Source: DATACN01 sp038215095 (lineage in GTDB: Bacteria > Actinomycetota > Thermoleophilia > Solirubrobacterales > Thermoleophilaceae). Taken from it: DNA of 11,634 bases. The stretch is from positions 1-11,634 of the forward strand of contig JBBQRG010000084.1 in the NCBI GenBank assembly GCA_038215095.1, given 5' to 3'. Under the pieces are notes generated by a model. It was given only the letters and a program-made list of their open reading frames with translations. It was not told the DNA's origin and did no database searches. Positions 1 to 6,525 of the stretch are shown piece after piece. The position numbers and the translations under genes are program-made. Every line of letters starts with the position of its first letter. Position 1 is the stretch's first letter.

Positions 1-1
1 G

Positions 2-1642
2 CAGGTGCTGGGCTCGATGGTGGTCGAGGCCCTGGTGCTCGGCGGCCTCGGCTCGCTGCTCGGCGTGCCCGGCGGCATCGCCGCGGCGGCGGGCATCAAC
101 GCGCTCTTCAAGTCGTTCGGCATCGACCTGCCCAACACCGGCATCGTCGTGCAGCCGCGGACGATCGTCGTGGCGTTGATCGTGGGCCTGGTCGTGACGA
201 TGCTCTCGGCGCTGCCGCCGGCCCTGCGGGCCACCCGGGTCAGCCCGATGGCCGCGCTTCGCGAGGCAGAGCTGCCGGAGAGCGGCGGCCGCGGCAAGCT
301 GTTCACGGCCGCGGCGATCGGCCTGCTGGTGATCGGACTCGGAATGACGGTCGCCGGCCTCTTCGGCGGAGCCTCCTCGAACGCCGCGGCCGGCCTCATC
401 GGTGGCGGCGCGGTGGTCACGCTCTTCGGCGTCTCGATGTTCAGTCCCCGCCTCGTCCGGCCGCTGGCCTCGTTCGCCGGCTGGCCGATCGAGCGCACGC
501 GCGGCCTCGCCGGCCGACTCGCGCGCGAGAACGCCGTCCGCAAGCCCGGCCGCACCGCCGTCACCGCCGCCGCGCTGATGATCGGCGTGGGGGTGGTCGT
601 GTTCATCTCCGTCTTCGCCGCCGGCTTCAGCGACTCCATCGCAAAGGCCGTGGACCGCAACTTCCAGGGCGACATCGTCTTGCGCAACACCGACGGCTTC
701 TCGACCATCCCGGCCGGCACGGCGGTGGCGGCGGCGAAGACCCAAGGGGTGCAGTCCGTGTCGTCGGTCTCGAACTCCGCCGGCACGCTGCGCAAGCCCA
801 AGAAGGAGAGCCTGTTCGTGTCTGCGGTTAACCCCCGCACCGTCGACCAGGTGCTCTCGCTGGAGTGGAAGAAGGGCCCGGCGTCCGCGATCTCGCACCT
901 GACCGGCACGGACGCGGTGGTCAGCGACTCATGGGCTACCGGCCGCAAGATCAAGCCCGGCGACCGCATCGTGATCCGAACGCCGACCGAGCACACCGCC
1001 ACCTACACGGTGCGCGCCACCTTCAAGAACAACGCCGGCCTGCTCGGCAACGTGGTGGTGAACGAGGCCTCGCTGCGCTCCCTGTTCGGGGTCAAGTCGC
1101 CCACCCAGACGTTCGTCAAGTTGCAGCCGGGAGCCAACGCGGCGGCGGTGCAGGCGGCGGTCAAGCGGCCCGTCAAGGCGGGCTTCCCGACGGTCGACGT
1201 GCTGAACCAGACCGAGTTGAAGGACAAGCAGAAGCAGCAGATCCAGCAGCTGGTGGGACTGCTCTACGCGCTGCTGGCGATGGCCGTGCTGGTGTCGCTG
1301 CTCGGCATCGTCACCACGCTGGCGCTGTCGATCCACGAGCGCACGCGCGAGCTGGGAATGCTGCGCGCGGTGGGCATGTCTCGACGCCAGGTACGGCGCA
1401 TGGTGCGCTACGAGGCCGTGATCACGGCGCTGATCGGCGCCGTGCTCGGGATCGTGCTGGGCGTTGTGTTCGCCACGCTGATCTCGCGGCCGCTGGCCAA
1501 GGACGGCTTCACCCTGGCCTACCCGATAGGGACGCTCGTGATCATGCTCGTGCTCGCCGCGCTCGCCGGCGTGGTGGCCGCGATCGGGCCGGCCCGCCGT
1601 GCCGCCAAGCTGAACGTGCTCGAGGCGCTCGCCTACGAGTGA
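2..1642 (+). CDS. ABC transporter permease, FtsX/MacB type (5'-truncated)
   Basis: This is the C-terminal 546 residues of an integral-membrane permease. The frame is open to the left edge, so the real start lies outside the window and the GTG at 5 is internal. What is visible is the end of a first FtsX domain (residues about 1-85, two hydrophobic segments ending in PPALRATRVSPMAAL), two more membrane segments (about 95-150), then the RENAVRKPGRTAVTAAAL boundary typical of duplicated FtsX permeases. An extracytoplasmic MacB-like core follows (about 210-400), and a final FtsX domain with three helices includes the loop ERTRELGMLRAVGMSRRQVRR. This architecture belongs to actinobacterial permeases that pair with a separate LolD/MacB-like ATPase, probably encoded just upstream. 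The substrate cannot be told from sequence. The stop overlaps the start of the next gene, which implies translational coupling. Confidence 0.93.
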   Translation, partial: QVLGSMVVEALVLGGLGSLLGVPGGIAAAAGINALFKSFGIDLPNTGIVVQPRTIVVALIVGLVVTMLSALPPALRATRVSPMAALREAELPESGGRGKLFTAAAIGLLVIGLGMTVAGLFGGASSNAAAGLIGGGAVVTLFGVSMFSPRLVRPLASFAGWPIERTRGLAGRLARENAVRKPGRTAVTAAALMIGVGVVVFISVFAAGFSDSIAKAVDRNFQGDIVLRNTDGFSTIPAGTAVAAAKTQGVQSVSSVSNSAGTLRKPKKESLFVSAVNPRTVDQVLSLEWKKGPASAISHLTGTDAVVSDSWATGRKIKPGDRIVIRTPTEHTATYTVRATFKNNAGLLGNVVVNEASLRSLFGVKSPTQTFVKLQPGANAAAVQAAVKRPVKAGFPTVDVLNQTELKDKQKQQIQQLVGLLYALLAMAVLVSLLGIVTTLALSIHERTRELGMLRAVGMSRRQVRRMVRYEAVITALIGAVLGIVLGVVFATLISRPLAKDGFTLAYPIGTLVIMLVLAALAGVVAAIGPARRAAKLNVLEALAYE

Positions 1643-2061
1643 GTGGCATCCCCGTCAGCGGGGTCTCCGAGCTGGTGCTCGAGGTCGTCGACCTCGAGGC
1701 GGCCGAGCGCTTCTACGCGGGCGTGCTGGGGCTGCCGGTGGTGGAGCGCTGGCCGGACCGCGAGGCGATCTGGATGATGGCGGGCGAGCAGACCCGGATC
1801 GGGCTGTGGCGCCCGCAGGTGGGCCTGGCGGGCGGCCGCGGCGGCGTGCACGTGCACTACGCGATGAAGATCGAGGAGCGCGACTACGACGCCGCGCTGG
1901 AGCGGATCCGCTCGCACGGCCTGGAGGTCGAGGAGATCGCCTTCGAGGGCTCCGGCCGCGCGCTCTACGTGGACGACCCCGACGGCAACGTGGTCGAGCT
2001 GTGGACCTGGGACGTGGGGGAGCACCTGCGCGGCCGGTCCCAGGGCGAAGTTCGGGACTAA
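1639..2061 (+). CDS. VOC superfamily (glyoxalase/dioxygenase-fold) protein
   Basis: A 140-residue single-subunit VOC protein made of two beta-alpha-beta-beta-beta modules. Module 1 has VSELVLEVVDLEAAERFYAG with the usual LGLPVV following. Module 2 has HVHYAMKI, a helix AALERIRSHG and the closing strand DPDGNVVELW. The family coordinates a divalent metal with a His/Glu set. Here the usual first-strand His is replaced by Glu (SEL), while the second-module His (HVHY) and final Glu (VVEL) are kept, so metal binding is plausible but not certain. The chosen start is GTG at 1639, which forms GTGA with the permease stop. The open frame runs further upstream inside the permease gene, but that part is arginine-rich shadow sequence. 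The substrate is unknown; glyoxalase, fosfomycin-resistance-like and ring-cleavage roles cannot be separated. Confidence 0.88.
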   Translation: MSGIPVSGVSELVLEVVDLEAAERFYAGVLGLPVVERWPDREAIWMMAGEQTRIGLWRPQVGLAGGRGGVHVHYAMKIEERDYDAALERIRSHGLEVEEIAFEGSGRALYVDDPDGNVVELWTWDVGEHLRGRSQGEVRD

Positions 2062-2096
2062 AGACCGGGCGCTTCGCTCCGATGGTCTGGGGACGC

Positions 2097-3227
2097 ATGC
2101 GAGCCGCCGCCGTGCTCACCGCCCTCGCCGTGCTGGCCCTCGCGCCCGCGGCCCACGCCTCCACCGCCGCGGTGGACGGCGGCGTGCTGCGCGTGCTCGC
2201 CTCGCCGGGCGAGGCCAACGCGATCTTCGTGGGGGCGGCCGATCCATCGAGCGGCGCCTATCCGATCAACGACGGCGGCGCGCAGCTGAACGCCGGCGCC
2301 GGCTGCGCCCGCGACGAGGGCTCCGGCGCGATCAGCTGCCCCGCGGCCGGGGTGGGGAGCGTGGAGATCGACGCGGGCGATCTGAACGACACGGTCACCG
2401 TGAACGCCCCGCTGCCCACAACCGTGCGCGGCGGCCCGGGCGTGGACGGCCTCAGCTTCGCGCCCGCGCCGGCCTTCGGGCCCGTGCCGGGCGCCACCCT
2501 CGACGGCGGCGACGGCGGCGACTCCCTGCTCGGCGGTCCGGGCAACGACCTCCTGCTGAGCGGCGCCGGCGACGACTACGCCGCGGGCGGCGCGGGCAAC
2601 GACACGATCGACGGCGGCACCGGGCGCGACAGGGTCGACGGCGGCGACGGCAGCGACCGCCTCACCGTGCGCGACAAGAAGGTCGACTCGATCCTCTGCG
2701 GCAACGGCAGGGACAGCGTCCGCGCCGAGGTGCTCGACACGCTCGACTACGCCTGCGAGCAGGTCGACTACGGCGCCTCCGGAAGGATCGGCCGCCTGCG
2801 CGCGATGACCGGGCACGGCCGCTTCGTGCGGGTGCCGGGCCAGGGCGGCGTGAGGGTCGACAGCCGCATCCTCCCCGACGTGCTCTACCTGATCAAGCGC
2901 TACAAGGTGCGCGTGCTGGCCGGCTACGCCACGAGCGGCCACAAGCCCAACGGCGAGCACCCGCTGGGCCTGGCCACCGACCTCGTGCCGGGCCCCGGCG
3001 GCAGCTGGAAGCTGGTGGGCCAGGCGGCCCGCTGGGCCGAGCCGCGCCAGAACCACCCGCGCCTGCCATTTCGCTGGGTTGGTTTCAACGGCGATTTCAA
3101 CCACGGCGACCCACAGCACTGCAGGCCGTCCCGGGGCTGCCCGCCGCACCTGCACCTGTCCTGGTCGCACTCGAAGGGCAGGCCGCGCCACCCGGTGCGA
3201 ACCGCCCTGGTCTTCGCCGTCCACTAG
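2097..3227 (+). CDS. Secreted RTX-repeat protein with C-terminal M15/LAS-like zinc peptidase domain
   Basis: A 376-residue predicted exported protein. Residues 1-21 form a signal peptide (hydrophobic run ending in APAAHA, cleavage before Ser22). Residues 24-136 are a beta-rich, Gly/Asp-rich region with a Cys pair. Residues 137-190 are six tandem RTX nonapeptides (GGxGxDxLx type), known to bind calcium as a parallel beta-roll outside the cell. After a linker, residues about 250-376 contain GEHPLGLATD (His288, Asp295) and HLHLSW (His351, His353). These match the HxxGxAxD and HxH zinc-ligand motifs of the M15/LAS peptidases (D-Ala-D-Ala carboxypeptidase, VanX, extensin-like). The first Ser of the usual SxHxxGxAxD is Gly here. 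A murein or peptide hydrolase anchored by a calcium module is the best inference. ATG 2097 is chosen because GGGGA precedes it and it gives a clean signal peptide; ATG 2082 adds five residues. Confidence 0.8.
   Translation: MRAAAVLTALAVLALAPAAHASTAAVDGGVLRVLASPGEANAIFVGAADPSSGAYPINDGGAQLNAGAGCARDEGSGAISCPAAGVGSVEIDAGDLNDTVTVNAPLPTTVRGGPGVDGLSFAPAPAFGPVPGATLDGGDGGDSLLGGPGNDLLLSGAGDDYAAGGAGNDTIDGGTGRDRVDGGDGSDRLTVRDKKVDSILCGNGRDSVRAEVLDTLDYACEQVDYGASGRIGRLRAMTGHGRFVRVPGQGGVRVDSRILPDVLYLIKRYKVRVLAGYATSGHKPNGEHPLGLATDLVPGPGGSWKLVGQAARWAEPRQNHPRLPFRWVGFNGDFNHGDPQHCRPSRGCPPHLHLSWSHSKGRPRHPVRTALVFAVH
2505..2666 (+). repeat. Six tandem RTX-type nonapeptide repeats
   Basis: Six uninterrupted 27-bp units encode GGDGGDSLL, GGPGNDLLL, SGAGDDYAA, GGAGNDTID, GGTGRDRVD and GGDGSDRLT. 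Each fits GGxGxDxux, where alternate units bind Ca2+ in a beta-roll. The DNA units are diverged from each other, so this is an old protein repeat and not a recent DNA duplication. Confidence 0.85.
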
Positions 3228-3317
3228 CCCTCGCGCGGCGCCAGGCTCGTGATGGCCGAGAAACCGGCCTAGATGTCACGGAACCCGGCCAGCTCGGGCA
3301 GCGGAGGCGGCTCGCCG

Positions 3318-3323
3318 TAGGAT
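3318..3323 (+). promoter_or_regulatory. Putative -10 box (TAGGAT) of the meaB gene
   Basis: TAGGAT fits the actinobacterial TANNNT -10 pattern and lies 10 bases before ATG 3334. It overlaps the alternative ATG at 3322, which is why the downstream start is preferred. The preceding gap (3228-3317) holds only a weak 5-bp hairpin at 3254-3269 and no recognisable gene. No clear -35 element is seen. Confidence 0.4.
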
Positions 3324-3333
3324 GAGCGGCTCG

Positions 3334-4290
3334 ATGGCCGCCCGCGGACGCACCGCAGCCGACCTCGCCGAGGGCCTGCTCGCCGGCGACAAGCGCGCGC
3401 TCGCGCGCGCCATCACGCTGGTCGAGAACGACGATCCCGAGGGCTGGGCGCTCGTGCGCGAGGTCTATCCGAAGACGGGCCACGCGGCCGTGGTTGGATT
3501 CACCGGGCCGCCCGGGGTCGGCAAGTCCACGCTGATCGGCAAGCTCGTGGAGCTGGCGCGCGCCCGCGACCGCGAGGTGGCCGTGCTCTCGATCGACCCC
3601 AGCTCGCCGTTCACAAAGGGCGCGCTGCTCGGCGACCGCATCCGGCTGGCCGACCACTTCCTCGACCCCGGCGTGTTCATCCGCTCGATGGCCACGCGCG
3701 GCTCGCTGGGCGGCCTGTCCGAGGCCACGCTCCAGGCCGCGCTGCTGATGGACGCGAGCGGCAAGGACGACGTCTTCCTCGAGACGGTCGGCGTGGGGCA
3801 GGCCGAGGTGGACATCATCGACCACGCCGACACGATCGTGCTGGTGTTGATGCCGGGCTCCGGCGACTCGATCCAGGCGCTCAAGGCGGGCGTGATGGAG
3901 ATCCCCGACGTGATCGTGGTGAACAAGTCCGACCACCCGCTCACCGACACGATGGTGCGCGAGATCCGCGGCGTGCTGTCGCTGGGCGACCAGCACGGCT
4001 GGCGCGTGCCGATCGTGAAGACCGAGGCGTCGCGCGCGGAGGGCGTCGAGGAGCTCACCGAGAAGATCGCCGAGCACCGCGAGTTCATCGAGAAGGAGGG
4101 CACGCTGGTCGAGCGCCGGCGGCGCAACCTGATGAACGAGGTGCTCGCGCTGGCGACCGCGCGCCTGCGCCGCAAGCTCGAGGCGTCGGTGCGCGAGGAC
4201 GAGTCCGTGCAGGAGCTGCTCGACGAGGTGATCGCCCGGCGCCTGGACCCCGCCAGCGCGGCCGCGAAGCTGCTGGAGCGCGAGCTCTAG
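3334..4290 (+). CDS. meaB: MeaB/ArgK-family GTPase (methylmalonyl-CoA mutase chaperone)
   Basis: A 318-residue G3E P-loop GTPase of the usual MeaB length. Family knowledge: MeaB binds adenosylcobalamin-dependent methylmalonyl-CoA mutase in the cytoplasm, gates cofactor loading and protects the enzyme from inactivation. Visible motifs are the Walker A loop GPPGVGKS (residues 58-65), IDPSSPFTKGALLGDRIRL (about 87-105), the FIRSMATRGSLGGLS segment, ETVGVGQ (150-156) and the guanine-specificity motif NKSD (197-200). A charged helical C-terminus follows, where the family dimerises. The MeaB identity rests on DPSSPF, GALLGDRIR and ETVGVGQ, which together set it apart from HypB or UreG. No mutase gene is in the window; the only acyl-CoA enzyme is a dehydrogenase fragment about 7 kb away. 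An alternative start at ATG 3322 would add four residues. Confidence 0.95.
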   Translation: MAARGRTAADLAEGLLAGDKRALARAITLVENDDPEGWALVREVYPKTGHAAVVGFTGPPGVGKSTLIGKLVELARARDREVAVLSIDPSSPFTKGALLGDRIRLADHFLDPGVFIRSMATRGSLGGLSEATLQAALLMDASGKDDVFLETVGVGQAEVDIIDHADTIVLVLMPGSGDSIQALKAGVMEIPDVIVVNKSDHPLTDTMVREIRGVLSLGDQHGWRVPIVKTEASRAEGVEELTEKIAEHREFIEKEGTLVERRRRNLMNEVLALATARLRRKLEASVREDESVQELLDEVIARRLDPASAAAKLLEREL

Positions 4291-4293
4291 AGT
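4288..4293 (+). promoter_or_regulatory. Putative -10 box (TAGAGT) overlapping the meaB stop codon
   Basis: TAGAGT lies six bases before ATG 4300, a spacing typical of leaderless actinobacterial genes. Its first three bases are the TAG stop of meaB. No Shine-Dalgarno sequence precedes ATG 4300, which supports leaderless translation of the small membrane protein. Confidence 0.45.
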
Positions 4294-4299
4294 GCTGGC

Positions 4300-4611
4300 A
4301 TGGGCCTGCTCGTCTACCTCATAGCGCTCGCGGTCAGCGGCCTGTTCGTGGGCGGCTTGGCGCGCCTCGCGCTGCCGGGCCGCGACCCGATGGGCATCCT
4401 CGCCACGATCGGCGTGGGCCTCCTGGGCTCGTTCATCGCCGGGCTCGTCACGATGGCGATCTGGGGTCGCAACTTCGGGGGCATCACGCTGTCGATCCTG
4501 TTCGCGACGGTGATCGTCTACTTGATCCGGCGCTCGCGTGGCGGCACGCTCACGCGGCCCGCGCCGGACGACCGCTACCAGCGCCAGGACCAGCGCGGTC
4601 TCTGGCGGTAG
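4300..4611 (+). CDS. GlsB/YeaQ/YmgE family small membrane protein
   Basis: A 103-residue inner-membrane protein of the transglycosylase-associated / GlsB family (Pfam Transgly_assoc). Three hydrophobic segments are visible at about residues 3-24, 31-53 and 60-76. Between the first two is the family motif GGLARLALPGRDPMG, followed by a glycine-rich helix GVGLLGSFIAG. The last 25 residues are a polar, arginine-rich cytoplasmic tail. Members are general-stress proteins linked to acid or cell-envelope stress, but their biochemical activity is unknown; the old name transglycosylase-associated does not mean it is an enzyme. The gene begins nine bases after the meaB stop and the next gene follows 11 bases after its own stop, so the three may be read through as well as started separately. 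Confidence 0.9.
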   Translation: MGLLVYLIALAVSGLFVGGLARLALPGRDPMGILATIGVGLLGSFIAGLVTMAIWGRNFGGITLSILFATVIVYLIRRSRGGTLTRPAPDDRYQRQDQRGLWR

Positions 4612-4614
4612 GCT
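4609..4614 (+). promoter_or_regulatory. Putative -10 box (TAGGCT) overlapping the GlsB-family stop codon
   Basis: TAGGCT starts with the TAG stop of the small membrane protein gene and ends eight bases before ATG 4623 of the CHAD gene. No convincing ribosome-binding site lies between them. It repeats the arrangement at 4288-4293. Confidence 0.35.
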
Positions 4615-4622
4615 GCGCGCCG

Positions 4623-5603
4623 ATGGCGGTGGCGGCCGGCAAACCTGCTCAAGACCGCTTCGCGCGCGCGAAGCCGTCGCGGGCCTACCGGCTGCAGGAT
4701 CACGAGCCCGTGCCGGACGCGATCCGGCGAATCGCGCTAGGCCGCATCGACCACGCGCTCGAGCAGCTGCGCGGCAACGCCGACTCGAACCCCGAGGAAG
4801 CCGTGCACGAGGCGCGCAAGGACATGAAGAGGCTGCGTGGGCTGGTGCGGCTGGTGCGCGGCGAGCTCGGCGAGAAGGCCTACAAGCGCGAGAACGCCGC
4901 CTTCCGCGACATCGGCCGCCTGCTGTCGGGCGTGCGCGACGCCGACGTGATGGTGGCCACGGTCGACCAGCTCGCCGAGCGCTATCCGAAGCAGCTGCCG
5001 CCGGACACCTCCGGCGGGCTGCGCCAGGCGCTCGAGGCGCGCAAGCCCGACGACGACCGCTCGGCGGCCGCGCGCCAGGCCGTTGAGATGCTCGAGCAGG
5101 CGTGGGACCGGGTGGACGAGTGGCCGCTCGAGCAGGACAGCTTCGACGCGCTAGAGGACGGCCTGCGCCAGGTCTATGCGCGCGGCCGCAGGGCGTTCCG
5201 GGCCGCGAAGAAGGACCCCTCGGCGGAGAGCCTGCACGAGTGGCGCAAGCGCGCGAAGGACCTCTGGTATCACCATCAGTTGCTGCAGTGCTCGTGGCCG
5301 GAGGCGATCGACCCGCTCGCCGACCAGGCCCACGAGCTGTCGGACCACCTCGGCGACGACCACGACCTCGCGGTCCTGGCGGAGTGGGCGAAGGAGCACG
5401 CGGCAGCGGCCGGCGGGCTGTACGCGCTGCAGGAGCTGAACGACGTGATCGAGCTGCGGCGAGGCGAGCTGCAGGTGCAGGCCTTCGTACTGGGCGAGCG
5501 GCTCTACGCCGAGCGGCCGGGGGCGTTCAGGCGGCGCTTCCGCGGCTACTGGCGCAGCTGGCGCACAGTCCCCTCAGCACAAGCTCAGCCCCGTCCGGCC
5601 TGA
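4623..5603 (+). CDS. CHAD domain protein (polyphosphate-binding helical protein)
   Basis: A 326-residue, highly charged, all-helical cytoplasmic protein. CHAD domains are two four-helix bundles with conserved His/Arg/Lys on the surface that bind inorganic polyphosphate. Both halves of the signature are visible. VHEARKDMKRLRGLVRLVR lies at about residues 61-79 and LHEWRKRAKDLWYHHQLL lies at about 204-221. Each half carries its acidic partner: RDIGRLLSGVRDADV in the first and LSDHLGDDHDLAVL in the second. The N-terminus is a short basic tail (residues 1-25); the CYTH triphosphatase domain often fused to CHAD is absent, so this is a stand-alone binding protein. Its 3' end overlaps the convergent Fur-family gene by 77 bp. 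Association with polyphosphate granules is inferred from the family. Confidence 0.9.
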   Translation: MAVAAGKPAQDRFARAKPSRAYRLQDHEPVPDAIRRIALGRIDHALEQLRGNADSNPEEAVHEARKDMKRLRGLVRLVRGELGEKAYKRENAAFRDIGRLLSGVRDADVMVATVDQLAERYPKQLPPDTSGGLRQALEARKPDDDRSAAARQAVEMLEQAWDRVDEWPLEQDSFDALEDGLRQVYARGRRAFRAAKKDPSAESLHEWRKRAKDLWYHHQLLQCSWPEAIDPLADQAHELSDHLGDDHDLAVLAEWAKEHAAAAGGLYALQELNDVIELRRGELQVQAFVLGERLYAERPGAFRRRFRGYWRSWRTVPSAQAQPRPA

Positions 5604-5973
5604 AGCCGCGCCGGCGGGCGGCGCGAAGCACCGGGGCCGTGTCCACCGGCGTGTCGAGGTCCTCGACCCTGCCGCAGCGCCGGCACTGAAGGTGGTGGTG
5701 CGCGTGGGTGCGCGGGTCGTAGAGCACGGGCCCGCCGCTCGTGGGCACGCGGTGCACGATCCCGAGCTCTTCGAACAGCTCGAGGGTCGCGTAGACGGTG
5801 GGGAGGGATGCGTTCGGCAGGTGCTTGGAGACCTCGCCCAGCAGCTCCTCCGCCGTCACGTGGCGATCGAGCTCCCGGAGCGCGCGGTGCATCAGGAGGC
5901 GCTGCGGCGTCACGCGCAGGCCGCGCTCGTGCAGATCGCGCTCCAGGCGGGTGTCGAGGGCGTCCAAAGTCAT
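5527..5973 (-). CDS. Fur-family metalloregulator, PerR-like ligand set
   Basis: A 148-residue transcriptional repressor. A winged helix occupies residues about 1-85 (RVTPQRLLMHRAL, then the recognition helix ASLPTVYATLELFEELGIV). The dimerisation domain contains HAHHHLQCRRCG and ends LCASCAS. Cys97, Cys100, Cys137 and Cys140 form the structural Zn(Cys)4 site. Lining the sequence up by eye with B. subtilis PerR, His38, Asp86, His92, His94 and Asp105 fall at the positions of the regulatory ligands His37, Asp85, His91, His93 and Asp104. An Asp at the last position is PerR-like, whereas Fur usually has Glu. Peroxide sensing through Fe/Mn is therefore the favoured reading; iron or manganese sensing remains possible. 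It is divergent from a VIT-type metal transporter and probably autoregulated through the palindrome at 5983-6010. The ATG at 5973 gives the normal family length. Confidence 0.93.
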   Translation of the reverse strand: MTLDALDTRLERDLHERGLRVTPQRLLMHRALRELDRHVTAEELLGEVSKHLPNASLPTVYATLELFEELGIVHRVPTSGGPVLYDPRTHAHHHLQCRRCGRVEDLDTPVDTAPVLRAARRRGFRPDGAELVLRGLCASCASSRGSAA

Positions 5974-5982
5974 TAGGCGACC

Positions 5983-6010
5983 CTTATTCTAACTCGTTTG
6001 CGATAATAAG
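5983..6010. promoter_or_regulatory. Divergent promoter/operator between Fur-family gene and VIT transporter
   Basis: The 45-bp intergenic region (5974-6018) is unusually AT-rich for this genome and contains an imperfect inverted repeat CTTATT-N16-AATAAG. Two -10-like hexamers lie inside it: TAGAAT on the minus strand (5986-5991, 12 bases before the repressor ATG) and GATAAT on the plus strand (6002-6007, 11 bases before ATG 6019). GATAAT is also the classical Fur-box hexamer, and TTAGAAT (minus strand) matches one half of a PerR-box. A dimer bound here would block both promoters, so autoregulation and control of the transporter are inferred. A full consensus box is not present. Confidence 0.55.
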
Positions 6011-6018
6011 TGGTGCAC

Positions 6019-6525
6019 ATGAAGCCCGTGGGCGACATCATCACCGAGTTCCGCGCCACCGACGAGCGAACGGCGGTGCTGCAGTACGTCCAGCCAGGCC
6101 TGATCGGCCTGATCGACGGCACCATCTCCACGCTCGCGCCGATCTTCGCCGCGGCCTACCTGTCGGGCTCCCACGCCGCGCTGCTGGTGGGCCTCGCTGC
6201 GGCGCTGGGCGCGGCCATCAGCATGGGCCTGTCCGAGGGGCTCTCCGACGACGGCTCGCTCACCGGTCGCGGGACGAGCCTCGTGCGCGGGCTCATCACG
6301 GGCTTTGCCACCTTCGCCGGCGGGACGATGCACGCGCTCCCGTTCCTGATCAGCGACGTCAGCCAGGCGCTGAAGCTCGCCTACGTGGTGGTCGCCATCG
6401 AGCTGATGACCATCGCCGTCATCCGCAAGCGCTTCCTCGACGTGCCGCTCGCCAGGTCGCTGATCCAGGTCACGCTTGGCGGCGCGGTGGTGGCCGCCGT
6501 GGGGGTGATCATCGGCAGCTCCTAG
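6019..6525 (+). CDS. Short VIT1/CCC1-family metal transporter
   Basis: A 168-residue integral-membrane protein with five hydrophobic segments. The first two match the VIT/CCC1 core: GLIGLIDGTISTLAPIFAAAY (Asp33 in the conserved DG), then GAAISMGLSEGLSDDGS (Met69, Glu73). In plant VIT1 the equivalent Asp and Met lie on the iron path. Family members carry Fe2+ or Mn2+ out of the cytosol, usually by proton exchange. The cytosolic three-helix metal-binding domain that normally separates TM2 and TM3 is missing: only about 15 residues (DDGSLTGRGTSLVRG) join them, so the protein is some 60 residues short of canonical VIT1. ATG 6019 is preferred; GTG at 6010 or 6013 would overlap the operator. It is divergent from a PerR/Fur-type gene, which supports metal-responsive control. 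Its stop overlaps that of the convergent sulfatase. Confidence 0.85.
   Translation: MKPVGDIITEFRATDERTAVLQYVQPGLIGLIDGTISTLAPIFAAAYLSGSHAALLVGLAAALGAAISMGLSEGLSDDGSLTGRGTSLVRGLITGFATFAGGTMHALPFLISDVSQALKLAYVVVAIELMTIAVIRKRFLDVPLARSLIQVTLGGAVVAAVGVIIGSS

Noticed and set aside
2505..2666. CRISPR-like or DNA tandem array
   Set aside because: The 27-bp periodicity is the codon image of RTX nonapeptides with diverged bases; there are no spacers or conserved DNA repeats.
2058..3224. A 388-residue minus-strand frame opposite the RTX/M15-like gene
   Set aside because: Low-complexity Val/Ala/Gly/Arg composition made by the complement of the Gly-Asp repeat; no recognisable domain.
3254..3269. Hairpin GGCCG-AGAAAC-CGGCC as a terminator after the RTX/M15-like gene
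   Set aside because: The stem is only 5 bp and no T-run follows, so it is not convincing in such a GC-rich sequence.
3269..3412. A short minus-strand frame ending in EPPPLPELAGFRDI before a TAG, which looks like a protein C-terminus
   Set aside because: It is only about 46 codons between stops, overlaps the well-supported meaB start, and has no known match. It could be a gene remnant, but I cannot support it.
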